DNA of 13,897 nt, from assembly GCA_029778965.1 (NCBI GenBank), contig JAKPBL010000517.1, forward strand, positions 1-13,897, written 5' to 3'. Source of the stretch: Bacteroidota bacterium (GTDB lineage: Bacteria > Bacteroidota > Bacteroidia > Chitinophagales > Chitinophagaceae). The translations under genes were made by a program, and so were the position numbers. Every line of letters starts with the position of its first letter. Position 1 is the stretch's first letter. Below, one piece after another: positions 1-6,198 of this stretch. The notes under the pieces are model-generated. The model searched no databases, had not been told where the DNA came from, and saw only the letters and a program-made list of their open reading frames with translations.

Positions 1-758
1 ACGGACGCGTCATCCCCCGCCTGTTCAACCTCGACCGCCCGTCGAGCCTGCCTGTACGGAGAGCGCTTCTCTGCCACATGCGCGATGAACGCCGGCAGGA
101 AGCCCACGAGCCCGACCGCATCACCATTGTTACCCATAAGCCCGGTGTCTGGATATGGATCATACCTTTTTCCACCGGCACCACCTCGGTGGGGTTTGTA
201 GGGCCTAAGGAGTTTTTCGCAGAATACAGCGGCACCGACGAAGAAGTATTCAACCAGCTCATCGCCGATGAGCCCTATATAAAAACGCGCTTCACCGGCG
301 CCGAAAAAATGTTCGAAGTGCGCCGGCTCGAAGCCTGGTCGTCGACCACCGACAAGTTTTACGGCGACGGATTCGTGCTTACCGGCAACGTAACCGAATT
401 TCTCGACCCCGTATTTTCATCGGGTGTTACCCTGGCCTCGGTTTCGAGCCAGTTGGCTTCGCACCTGGTGATCCGCAAGCTAAAGGGCGAAGAAGGGATA
501 GACTGGGAAAAAGAATACACGGAGATTATGATGCAGGGCGTAGAAACCTTCCGCACCTACGTGAACGCCTGGTACGATGGTACGCTCGATAAGATCTTCT
601 TTGCCAAAAAGCAGCAGCCCGATATCAAGGCCAAGATCTGCTCGGTGCTGGCGGGCTATGTGTGGGACAAAGAGAATCCTTTTGTGAAGCGGCCTGCCTA
701 TGAAGTGTATAAGCTGGCCCGGATACTCGATATGAAAAAGATGCTGGGAGAAGACTGA
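1..758 (+). CDS. Flavin-dependent halogenase-like oxidoreductase, 5' end missing
   Basis: The frame is open from base 3 with no stop, so the gene begins upstream and about 251 C-terminal codons are present; the in-frame ATG at 78 is internal. Bases 150-167 encode W-I-W-I-I-P, which fits the WxWxIP signature of flavin-dependent halogenases. The later segment LTGNVTEFLDPVFSSG resembles the second FAD-contact region of halogenase and monooxygenase flavoproteins, with Asn where many relatives have Asp. The N-terminal GxGxxG dinucleotide-binding motif and any catalytic lysine would lie upstream and cannot be judged. As first visible gene of a polyene/flexirubin-type operon, it plausibly tailors (halogenates or oxidises) the aryl head group. 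That role is inference; a non-halogenating FAD oxidoreductase of the same fold is the alternative. Its stop is 1 nt from the next start. Confidence 0.82.
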   Translation, partial: GRVIPRLFNLDRPSSLPVRRALLCHMRDERRQEAHEPDRITIVTHKPGVWIWIIPFSTGTTSVGFVGPKEFFAEYSGTDEEVFNQLIADEPYIKTRFTGAEKMFEVRRLEAWSSTTDKFYGDGFVLTGNVTEFLDPVFSSGVTLASVSSQLASHLVIRKLKGEEGIDWEKEYTEIMMQGVETFRTYVNAWYDGTLDKIFFAKKQQPDIKAKICSVLAGYVWDKENPFVKRPAYEVYKLARILDMKKMLGED

Positions 759-759
759 T

Positions 760-1374
760 TTGAAGCCGTTACAAATTATATCTGTCTGCTGTATCAGCAA
801 GGGCCGGGTTCTACTGGGCCGGGAAGAAATGGCGTTGGAAGCGGGGCTGTCCGCCGCGAACTTCCTGCAAGCCCTCTACCGTCAGGTGCAGCCGGCCTAT
901 CCCAAATGGTACAAGATGGATAAGCTGTCGCAACTGGGTCTGCTGGCTGCCGAATTATTGTTGCGGTCTGTCGACCAGGGCGCCACCGATCCCTTCGGGA
1001 AGGCCATTGTTTTGCAGAGCGCCCACGGCTGCCTCGACACCGACCTGCGTTTTGTGGCGCAATTAGACGATATTCCGAGTCCCGCGACCTTTGTTTACAC
1101 CCTTCCCAATATTGTGATCGGCGAAATCAGCATTAAATTTGACTGCAAAGGCGAACAGGCCATGCTGCTTTGCGAAAAACCCGATGCGGGCATGCTGGAA
1201 GCCTATGTACATTCGCTGTTTGCCGAAGGCCATACAGGTCTTTGCCTCTGCGGGTGGCTCGACGCTTTTGGCGAGTCGTTGTCGGCCACTATGTTTGCGG
1301 TGACCGCCGGCGAAGAGGGGGAAACCTTTAATAAAGAAAACATTCAACAATATTTTGACCATGAACAGGGATGA
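760..1374 (+). CDS. Short ketosynthase-like protein, catalytically degenerate
   Basis: This 204-residue protein starts at TTG 760, preceded by a GGGAGAA Shine-Dalgarno-like stretch at 746-752 with 7 nt spacing. No better ATG start exists at the N-terminal beta strand. The middle aligns by eye with the ketosynthase-like gene at 2843: HGCLDTDLRF matches YGCLDDTGSF there, and SPATFVYTLPN matches TPTAFIQSTHN. It therefore looks like an N-terminal-half thiolase-fold protein of the short 'beta-ketoacyl synthase, N-terminal domain' kind found in aryl polyene clusters. The nucleophile loop reads CEKPDAGMLEA rather than TACSSA, with no Cys at the aligned catalytic position, and no HGTGT or GH motif follows. 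It probably acts as a non-catalytic partner or scaffold for the condensing enzyme; the exact role is unknown. Confidence 0.72.
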   Translation: MKPLQIISVCCISKGRVLLGREEMALEAGLSAANFLQALYRQVQPAYPKWYKMDKLSQLGLLAAELLLRSVDQGATDPFGKAIVLQSAHGCLDTDLRFVAQLDDIPSPATFVYTLPNIVIGEISIKFDCKGEQAMLLCEKPDAGMLEAYVHSLFAEGHTGLCLCGWLDAFGESLSATMFAVTAGEEGETFNKENIQQYFDHEQG

Positions 1375-1621
1375 GCTGATAGAACAATTGAAGGGGCAGA
1401 TCATTGAACAACTGAACCTGCAGGCGGTTACGCCGGCCGATATTAAAACCGACGATCCTTTATTCGGCGAAGGCCTGGGGCTGGATTCTATCGATGCCCT
1501 CGAGCTGATCGTGCTGTTGCAACAGCATTATAAGATCAAGCTGGCAAACGCAGAAGAAGGCCCGAAAGTGTTCAGAAGCGTGGGCACCATGGCCGATTAT
1601 ATCCTCGCTCATGGGCAATAA
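1361..1621 (+). CDS. Acyl carrier protein of the pigment pathway
   Basis: This is an 86-residue acidic carrier protein. The motif GLDSIDALE carries the serine (Ser43) expected to receive the 4'-phosphopantetheine arm, and the preceding DDPLFGEGLG loop and following helix II are typical of PP-binding domains. It would hold the growing polyene acyl chain in the cytoplasm for the ketosynthase and dehydratase encoded nearby. I chose ATG 1361, giving the natural MNRDELIEQL helix; a TTG two codons upstream at 1355 is possible but unsupported. It overlaps the preceding gene by 14 bp and the following ketosynthase gene by 11 bp, which suggests translational coupling. Its position inside the operon argues for a dedicated carrier rather than the housekeeping fatty-acid ACP. 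Confidence 0.93.
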   Translation: MNRDELIEQLKGQIIEQLNLQAVTPADIKTDDPLFGEGLGLDSIDALELIVLLQQHYKIKLANAEEGPKVFRSVGTMADYILAHGQ

Positions 1622-2843
1622 GGTGCATATTGCCGGAACCGGTGTGATCTCCGCCATTGGCATGAACCTGGCACAGAACCTGTCGTCGCTGGCGGCGGGC
1701 CGCACGGGTATCGGCGCCATCCGCCGCCTGCCGACCGTTCACCAGGCCGATTTTCCCTCGGGGGAGATCGCGCTGAGCAACGAGGAATTGCAGGAGAAAT
1801 GCGGGTGGCATTCCTATCCGAAAAACAGCATCAGCCGCACGGCCATGCTCGGCTTCCTGGCCGCTAAAGAGGCCGTGGATGCAGCGGGGCTTAGCCTGCC
1901 GGATATGGCGGGGGATAGGTTACGTTGCGGTTTTATCTCAGCGACTTCTGTAGGTGGTATGGATTTGACGGAAGATTTCTTTCCGGCGTTTATACAAAAC
2001 CCCGCTACCGGCGGATCCTTGCGCCAGGTAAGACAGCACGAGTGCGGCGCCGTCACCAATCATATCGCGAATGCACTTAACCCCGGAAACTGGACCTATA
2101 CCACCACCATCAGCACGGCCTGCTCTTCGGCCGCCAATGCCATTATGCTCGGCGCCAGGATGATCAAAGCCGGTATATTGGATGTGGCGCTGGCAGGCGG
2201 CGCCGATGCCCTGTCGCGCTTCACCCTCAATGGATTCAACACGCTGATGATACTGGACCATGAACCCTGTCAGCCCTTTGACCGGCAGCGCCGCGGACTC
2301 AATCTCGGTGAAGGCGCGGGTTATCTCTTGCTGGTAAGCGATACCGTAAAAGAGCAATACGGATTAAGCGCCAAAGTGCGGGTGACCGGTTATGCCAATG
2401 CGAACGACGCCCACCACCAGACAGCCTCTTCGCCCGATGGGGCCGGCTCTTATCTTGCGATGAAAGACGCGCTGGCGATAAGCGGATTGCAGCCGGCCGA
2501 TATCCAGTACATCAACCTGCACGGTACCGGCACCCAGAACAACGACGCTTCCGAAAGCACCGCCATCCGCCGGCTGTTTACGGAGGGCCTGCCCCGGTTG
2601 AGTACTACCAAGGGGTTTACCGGCCATACCCTGGCAGCTTGCGGCGGCATAGAAGCGGCCTATTCGGTGGCGAGCCTGGAACGGCAATGCCTGTACCCCG
2701 GACTGCGCATAACCCAGCCCGTTATAGAAGAGCCGGGTGTGATGGTGAGCAGTTTTGAAGAAGGCGTTTCGCTCAAAAATATATTGTCGAATTCATTTGG
2801 ATTCGGCGGCAATTGTTCCTCATTAATTTTTTCGGTAAGCTGA
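1611..2843 (+). CDS. Beta-ketoacyl-ACP synthase (FabF-type, catalytic)
   Basis: This 410-residue enzyme is the full-length condensing enzyme of the operon and matches the usual KAS-II length. The N-terminus VHIAGTGVISAIG is the classic first strand of the fold. The catalytic triad is intact: Cys171 in STACSSA, His304 in NLHGTGTQNND and His339 in KGFTGHTLAACGG, with Lys334 before the last motif. It should catalyse decarboxylative Claisen condensation of malonyl-ACP with an acyl-ACP, elongating the polyene chain in the cytoplasm. It is flanked by the ACP gene (11-bp overlap) and by a non-catalytic ketosynthase-like gene (1-bp overlap at TGATG). This layout resembles the KS/CLF pairing of type II polyketide and aryl polyene systems. 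The start is fixed by the conserved N-terminus. Confidence 0.93.
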   Translation: MGNKVHIAGTGVISAIGMNLAQNLSSLAAGRTGIGAIRRLPTVHQADFPSGEIALSNEELQEKCGWHSYPKNSISRTAMLGFLAAKEAVDAAGLSLPDMAGDRLRCGFISATSVGGMDLTEDFFPAFIQNPATGGSLRQVRQHECGAVTNHIANALNPGNWTYTTTISTACSSAANAIMLGARMIKAGILDVALAGGADALSRFTLNGFNTLMILDHEPCQPFDRQRRGLNLGEGAGYLLLVSDTVKEQYGLSAKVRVTGYANANDAHHQTASSPDGAGSYLAMKDALAISGLQPADIQYINLHGTGTQNNDASESTAIRRLFTEGLPRLSTTKGFTGHTLAACGGIEAAYSVASLERQCLYPGLRITQPVIEEPGVMVSSFEEGVSLKNILSNSFGFGGNCSSLIFSVS

Positions 2844-3796
2844 TGTATATACAGGCGGCATCTTGCATATCGGCCCAGGCCAGCTTCAACAAGGGCGCTT
2901 TGACACTGAAAAACATCAGTGCGTCGAAAGAGCGCCTGCCCCTGGTGGAGCCCGACTATACAAAGCTGGTTGACCCCAAGCTGATCCGCCGCATGAGCCG
3001 GATCATCCGGATGGGTGTTGCTACCGCCATGGCTGCCTTGCAGGATGCGGAACTGGCCATGCCCGACGCCATCCTGATGGGCACCGCTTACGGCTGTTTG
3101 GACGATACCGGCTCATTCCTGAAAAAAATGGTCGAGAACCAGGAGGAGATGCTCACGCCGACCGCCTTTATTCAATCGACCCATAATACCGTGGCCGCAC
3201 AGATCGCCCTGCTGTTGAAATGCCATGCGTATAACAATACCTATGTGCAGCGCAACCTCTCTTTTCAATCTGCCCTGCTCGATGCGCTGCTGCTGTTGCA
3301 GGAAAATCCCGCCCGGCGGGTGCTGGCAGGCGCGGCCGACGAATGCACGAATTACAGTGAAGCCGTGCTGCGTCGCTTTGGCGTTTACAAAACCTTACCG
3401 CCGGGTGAAGGCGCCGCCTGTTTTGTGCTTGGCGCGGAAAAAACAGCCGGCAGCCTGGCCAGAGTCAGTGCTGTGGAGTGGCTGGCATCCGGCCGCCCGG
3501 GTGCTGTAGCCGATGCCTTGCAAAGCATAATGGAACGCACCGGTGAAAGACCCGATTTGCTGCTGTCGGCTTCAGACGATCCGGCGCCGGCCGGCATATC
3601 TTCGGTTAACTATACCCGTTATATAGGTCAATACCCCACCTCCGTCGGGTTTGCCTGCTGGCTCGCGGCCGCCCTTTTGTCGGGTGTGCCGGTAAAGCCG
3701 GAAGGATTTGTGTTTCCGGCGACCGTCAGCAGGGTTTGGTTACCGGCCACTGATGAAAACGGCCAGTTGGCCATTATCCGCCTGGAAGCATGCTGA
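2843..3796 (+). CDS. Chain-length-factor-like ketosynthase paralogue lacking catalytic residues
   Basis: ATG 2843 overlaps the preceding stop by one base (TGATG) and gives 317 residues starting MYIQAASCISAQ, the expected first ketosynthase strand. A TTG ten codons upstream is unlikely. The fold can be followed through the DAILMGTAYGCLDD segment, the TPTAFIQSTHNT segment and the nucleophile loop LSFQSALLDA. There Gln142 sits where the paired enzyme has Cys171, the substitution known from type II polyketide chain length factors. The C-terminal segment YIGQYPTSVGFA occupies the place of KGFTGHTLAACG, with Tyr264 in place of the catalytic His, and no HGTGT motif is visible. It most likely dimerises with the upstream catalytic ketosynthase and shapes the chain-length pocket. 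It is shorter than the catalytic partner (317 against 410 residues). Confidence 0.82.
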   Translation: MYIQAASCISAQASFNKGALTLKNISASKERLPLVEPDYTKLVDPKLIRRMSRIIRMGVATAMAALQDAELAMPDAILMGTAYGCLDDTGSFLKKMVENQEEMLTPTAFIQSTHNTVAAQIALLLKCHAYNNTYVQRNLSFQSALLDALLLLQENPARRVLAGAADECTNYSEAVLRRFGVYKTLPPGEGAACFVLGAEKTAGSLARVSAVEWLASGRPGAVADALQSIMERTGERPDLLLSASDDPAPAGISSVNYTRYIGQYPTSVGFACWLAAALLSGVPVKPEGFVFPATVSRVWLPATDENGQLAIIRLEAC

Positions 3797-4551
3797 ACTT
3801 TAAGACCATAACCATTGCGGTGGCCGCATTGCTGGCGCTGGGCATTGCCGGCGGCTGGCAGTGGCCGAATATCGTTTTGCTGGTTATCGGTTATACAATA
3901 CTGTTAGCCTGGGGAAGCTATCGCATCGATTCACAGTTCTATATGCCGGTGATATGCAGCGGCAATACTGCTGAGAAAAAGATCGCGCTCAGTTTTGACG
4001 ACGGCCCCGATCCCGTTACCACCGCGCAGGTGCTGGATATACTCGCGACCGAAAAGGTGCCTGCCGCCTTTTTCTGTATCGGGCACAAACTGGAAGCGCA
4101 GGCTGCCTTATTGCAGCGCGCCGACCGCGAGGGGCATATCATTGGTAACCACAGCTATAGCCACCGTACCGCTTTTGGGTTTTCCGGCACGGCAACAGTG
4201 AAAGAGGAGCTGACACGGGTAAACGACATGCTCGAAAAAATAACAGGCAGAAGGCACCTGTTTTTTCGGCCGCCTTTCGGCGTCACCAACCCGAATATTG
4301 CCCGCGCCGTGCGGCAGACCGGCATGAAAGCCATCGGCTGGAATGTCCGCTCGCTCGATACCGTGGCGCAAAACGGAGAGAAACTGCTGGCCAATGTGCT
4401 GGGTTCATTGAAACCCGGGGCGATTGTATTGTTTCACGATACCATGCCACTGACGGTAGATATCCTGCCTCATTTTATCGAATCGGCCAGAAATTTGGGG
4501 TATGATTTCGTGCGGCTGGACGAGCTCATCAATGAAAAAGCGTATGCGTAA
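3790..4551 (+). CDS. Membrane-anchored NodB-type polysaccharide deacetylase
   Basis: This 253-residue protein has two hydrophobic segments (about residues 7-22 and 27-42) followed by a NodB-homology domain. The carbohydrate esterase 4 motifs are present in order: SFDDGPDP with Asp70/Asp71, HSYSH with metal-ligand His121 and His125, RPPFG at 160-164, GWNVRSLD, and LFHD with His216. All metal-binding and catalytic positions I can locate are retained, so it should be an active metal-dependent deacetylase. With the N-terminal anchor, the domain probably faces the periplasm. Its substrate in a pigment operon is unknown: a sugar or N-acyl group on the pigment, or a cell-envelope glycan. It overlaps the previous gene by 7 bp and the next start by 20 bp. 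Confidence 0.9.
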   Translation: MLNFKTITIAVAALLALGIAGGWQWPNIVLLVIGYTILLAWGSYRIDSQFYMPVICSGNTAEKKIALSFDDGPDPVTTAQVLDILATEKVPAAFFCIGHKLEAQAALLQRADREGHIIGNHSYSHRTAFGFSGTATVKEELTRVNDMLEKITGRRHLFFRPPFGVTNPNIARAVRQTGMKAIGWNVRSLDTVAQNGEKLLANVLGSLKPGAIVLFHDTMPLTVDILPHFIESARNLGYDFVRLDELINEKAYA

Positions 4552-5179
4552 AATAATTGTATCGTTTTGTTTTTGCCTGGCGGGGTTGGTGTCGGCGGCG
4601 CAGGAAAAGGGATTTACCGAGGTGAAAGACGCCGCGGCCTTTAAAGCTGCTTTTGCCAATGCCTCGGCCGGCATAAATAGTTTTCGCGCCGATTTCGTGC
4701 AGGAAAAGAATTTGAGCCTGTTGTCGGAGAAGATAAAATCAGCCGGCAAGTTCAGCTTCAAGAAAGAGAATAAGGTGAGGATGGAATACCGGCAGCCGTT
4801 TGACTACCTGTTGCTGATCAATGGAAATTATGTGACCATTAAAGAAGGCAGGAAGACCAATACTATTTCAGTAAAGTCGAACAAGCTTTTCCAGAAGATC
4901 AATCAACTGACGGTGGATTGCGTGAGCGGCCGCGCGCTGACGAACGGCGATTTTCAGTCGGCCGTTTTCGAAAGTGCCGTCAATTATCTTTTACAGCTCA
5001 CTCCGCAGACCAAAGAACTGAAAGACCTGTTCAGCAGTATCCAGATCTATCTCGACAAAAAAGACTATACCGTGGCAAAGATCAACATGGTGGAGAAAGG
5101 CGGGGATAATACCCTGATCATTTTCAGCCAGAAAGAGATCAATGCCAATATCCCCGATGCATTATTCACGGCGAAATGA
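4532..5179 (+). CDS. LolA-like periplasmic lipoprotein/lipid carrier
   Basis: I start it at ATG 4532 (MKKRMRKIIVSF), which gives a normal signal peptide of about 23 residues ending VSAA before Gln24; an ATG ten codons upstream would put an unnatural tail before it. The mature part (about 190 residues) fits the LolA half-barrel. It has FRADFVQEKNLSLLSE near the N-terminus, then SAGKFSFKKENKVRMEYRQP and DYLLLINGNYVTIKEG, and ends with the Lol-like strand pairs around KINMVEKGGDN. LolA carries lipid-modified proteins across the periplasm. Homologues inside polyene pigment clusters are thought to move the pigment lipid or its carrier, which I infer here. It overlaps the deacetylase gene by 20 bp and the next gene by 4 bp (ATGA). 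Confidence 0.85.
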   Translation: MKKRMRKIIVSFCFCLAGLVSAAQEKGFTEVKDAAAFKAAFANASAGINSFRADFVQEKNLSLLSEKIKSAGKFSFKKENKVRMEYRQPFDYLLLINGNYVTIKEGRKTNTISVKSNKLFQKINQLTVDCVSGRALTNGDFQSAVFESAVNYLLQLTPQTKELKDLFSSIQIYLDKKDYTVAKINMVEKGGDNTLIIFSQKEINANIPDALFTAK

Positions 5180-5817
5180 AAAGGCTCTTTTTTATAACCG
5201 GTATGCTGACGCTGCTTGCTGCATGCAGCAATGCCTATAAGGGCATGCAGGAGGCCACTGCACCGGTAAATTGCCTGGAGGCGCTGAAGCCCGATTATAC
5301 CAATGTTCTGTTTCGCGCCGAAGTGGAAGTGCAGAAGCAATCGCTCGGCGGCTTATTGCTGGTAAAGACGATGCCCGATCTCACCCGCCGGGTGGTATTC
5401 ACTTCGCCCACGGGAGTCAGTTTTTTTGATTTTGCTTTCGGCGGTGAAAAGGGTTTTGAAGTCATCTCCATTATAGAAAAGATGGATAGGAAGCTGGTGA
5501 TTGAATCGTTGCGCAACGACTTTGCCTTGTTCCTGTTTGAAAACAGTTCGTTGGATAGCAGGCCAGACGGGACAGCAATGCCGCTGGTGCGCCGCCGTAA
5601 CGGGGAGTTGTATTACGGCTATCCGCAGGGAGAAAAGACCAACTGGTATATTGTAGATTCCACCTGCCGGGTGTTGAAACGGGCTGAACTGGGCGCGCCC
5701 AAACGTCCCCTCGCAGAGATTCACTGGTGGCTGGATGCGCAGCGGGTGCCCGATTCCGCATTTATCCAGCACCATAATTTCCGGTTCAACATCCGATTGA
5801 CTAAAATTGCAAGATGA
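5176..5817 (+). CDS. Putative outer-membrane lipoprotein, possibly LolB-like
   Basis: This 213-residue protein begins with a type II signal peptide: charged MKR, a hydrophobic stretch, then the lipobox L-A-A-C with Cys17 as the lipidation site. The mature part is predicted to be beta-rich. It contains FRAEVEVQKQSLGGLLLVK and then RRVVFTSPTGVSFFDFAF, the strand order seen in LolB and related half-barrel acceptors. I do not recognise a named family with certainty. Its place directly behind a LolA-like gene (ATGA overlap), inside a pigment operon, supports a role as outer-membrane acceptor for whatever the LolA-like protein carries. That function is inference; a structural lipoprotein unrelated to LolB is the alternative. 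Confidence 0.72.
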   Translation: MKRLFFITGMLTLLAACSNAYKGMQEATAPVNCLEALKPDYTNVLFRAEVEVQKQSLGGLLLVKTMPDLTRRVVFTSPTGVSFFDFAFGGEKGFEVISIIEKMDRKLVIESLRNDFALFLFENSSLDSRPDGTAMPLVRRRNGELYYGYPQGEKTNWYIVDSTCRVLKRAELGAPKRPLAEIHWWLDAQRVPDSAFIQHHNFRFNIRLTKIAR

Positions 5818-6194
5818 TACTAACGGGAGATTTTTGCACGGTAACTGACCTGCATGCAGCGGAAGACCGCTGGACGGCGCAATTGCACTGGCAGACGGAT
5901 CATGCCATTTTCGGCGGCCATTTCCCCGGGCAGCCGGTGGTGCCGGGTGTATGCATGATCCAAATGGTGCAGGAGGTAATGGAAGCCGCGTTGGGCCGCC
6001 GTATGCAACTGGTGTCGTCGGCCAGTATCAAGTTTTTACAGTTTATCGATCCCCGTGTGAATGCACAGACGGCGATGGAGATCAAACGGATAAAGGAGGA
6101 AAACGGAGCGTACAACATTTCAGCGCAGATCAGCAATACGGAGAAGGTTTTTTTCAAGTTCAGTGCAGTGTATGCCGCCGCAACGGCCAGGTAA
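5814..6194 (+). CDS. 3-hydroxyacyl-ACP dehydratase (hotdog fold, FabZ/ApeI-like)
   Basis: This 126-residue protein is the usual length of a single hotdog domain. The signature GGHFPGQPVVPGV contains His36, the catalytic histidine of FabZ/FabA dehydratases. The acidic partner expected 14 residues later (Glu in FabZ, Asp in FabA) is Gln50 here. It should dehydrate 3-hydroxyacyl-ACP to the trans-2-enoyl form. Without a following enoyl reduction, repeated cycles leave a conjugated polyene, as aryl polyene pathways require. It is the last gene of the + strand operon (ATGA overlap with the lipoprotein gene) and ends 4 bp before a convergent gene. I see no terminator hairpin in that gap. Substrate preference cannot be read from sequence. 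Confidence 0.86.
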   Translation: MILTGDFCTVTDLHAAEDRWTAQLHWQTDHAIFGGHFPGQPVVPGVCMIQMVQEVMEAALGRRMQLVSSASIKFLQFIDPRVNAQTAMEIKRIKEENGAYNISAQISNTEKVFFKFSAVYAAATAR

Positions 6195-6198
6195 GAAG

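Noticed and set aside
480..800. Minus-strand open frames over the pigment operon, such as 480-800, 1938-2357 and 5353-5775
   Set aside because: They lie antisense to strongly supported genes, show no recognisable domains and are typical by-products of GC-rich coding sequence.
2813..2842. TTG start ten codons upstream of the chain-length-factor-like gene
   Set aside because: ATG 2843 begins exactly at the conserved first strand and forms a TGATG junction with the preceding stop; the upstream extension has no support.
4502..4531. Upstream ATG for the LolA-like gene
   Set aside because: It would place a polar tail before the signal peptide; ATG 4532 gives a standard charged start and hydrophobic core.
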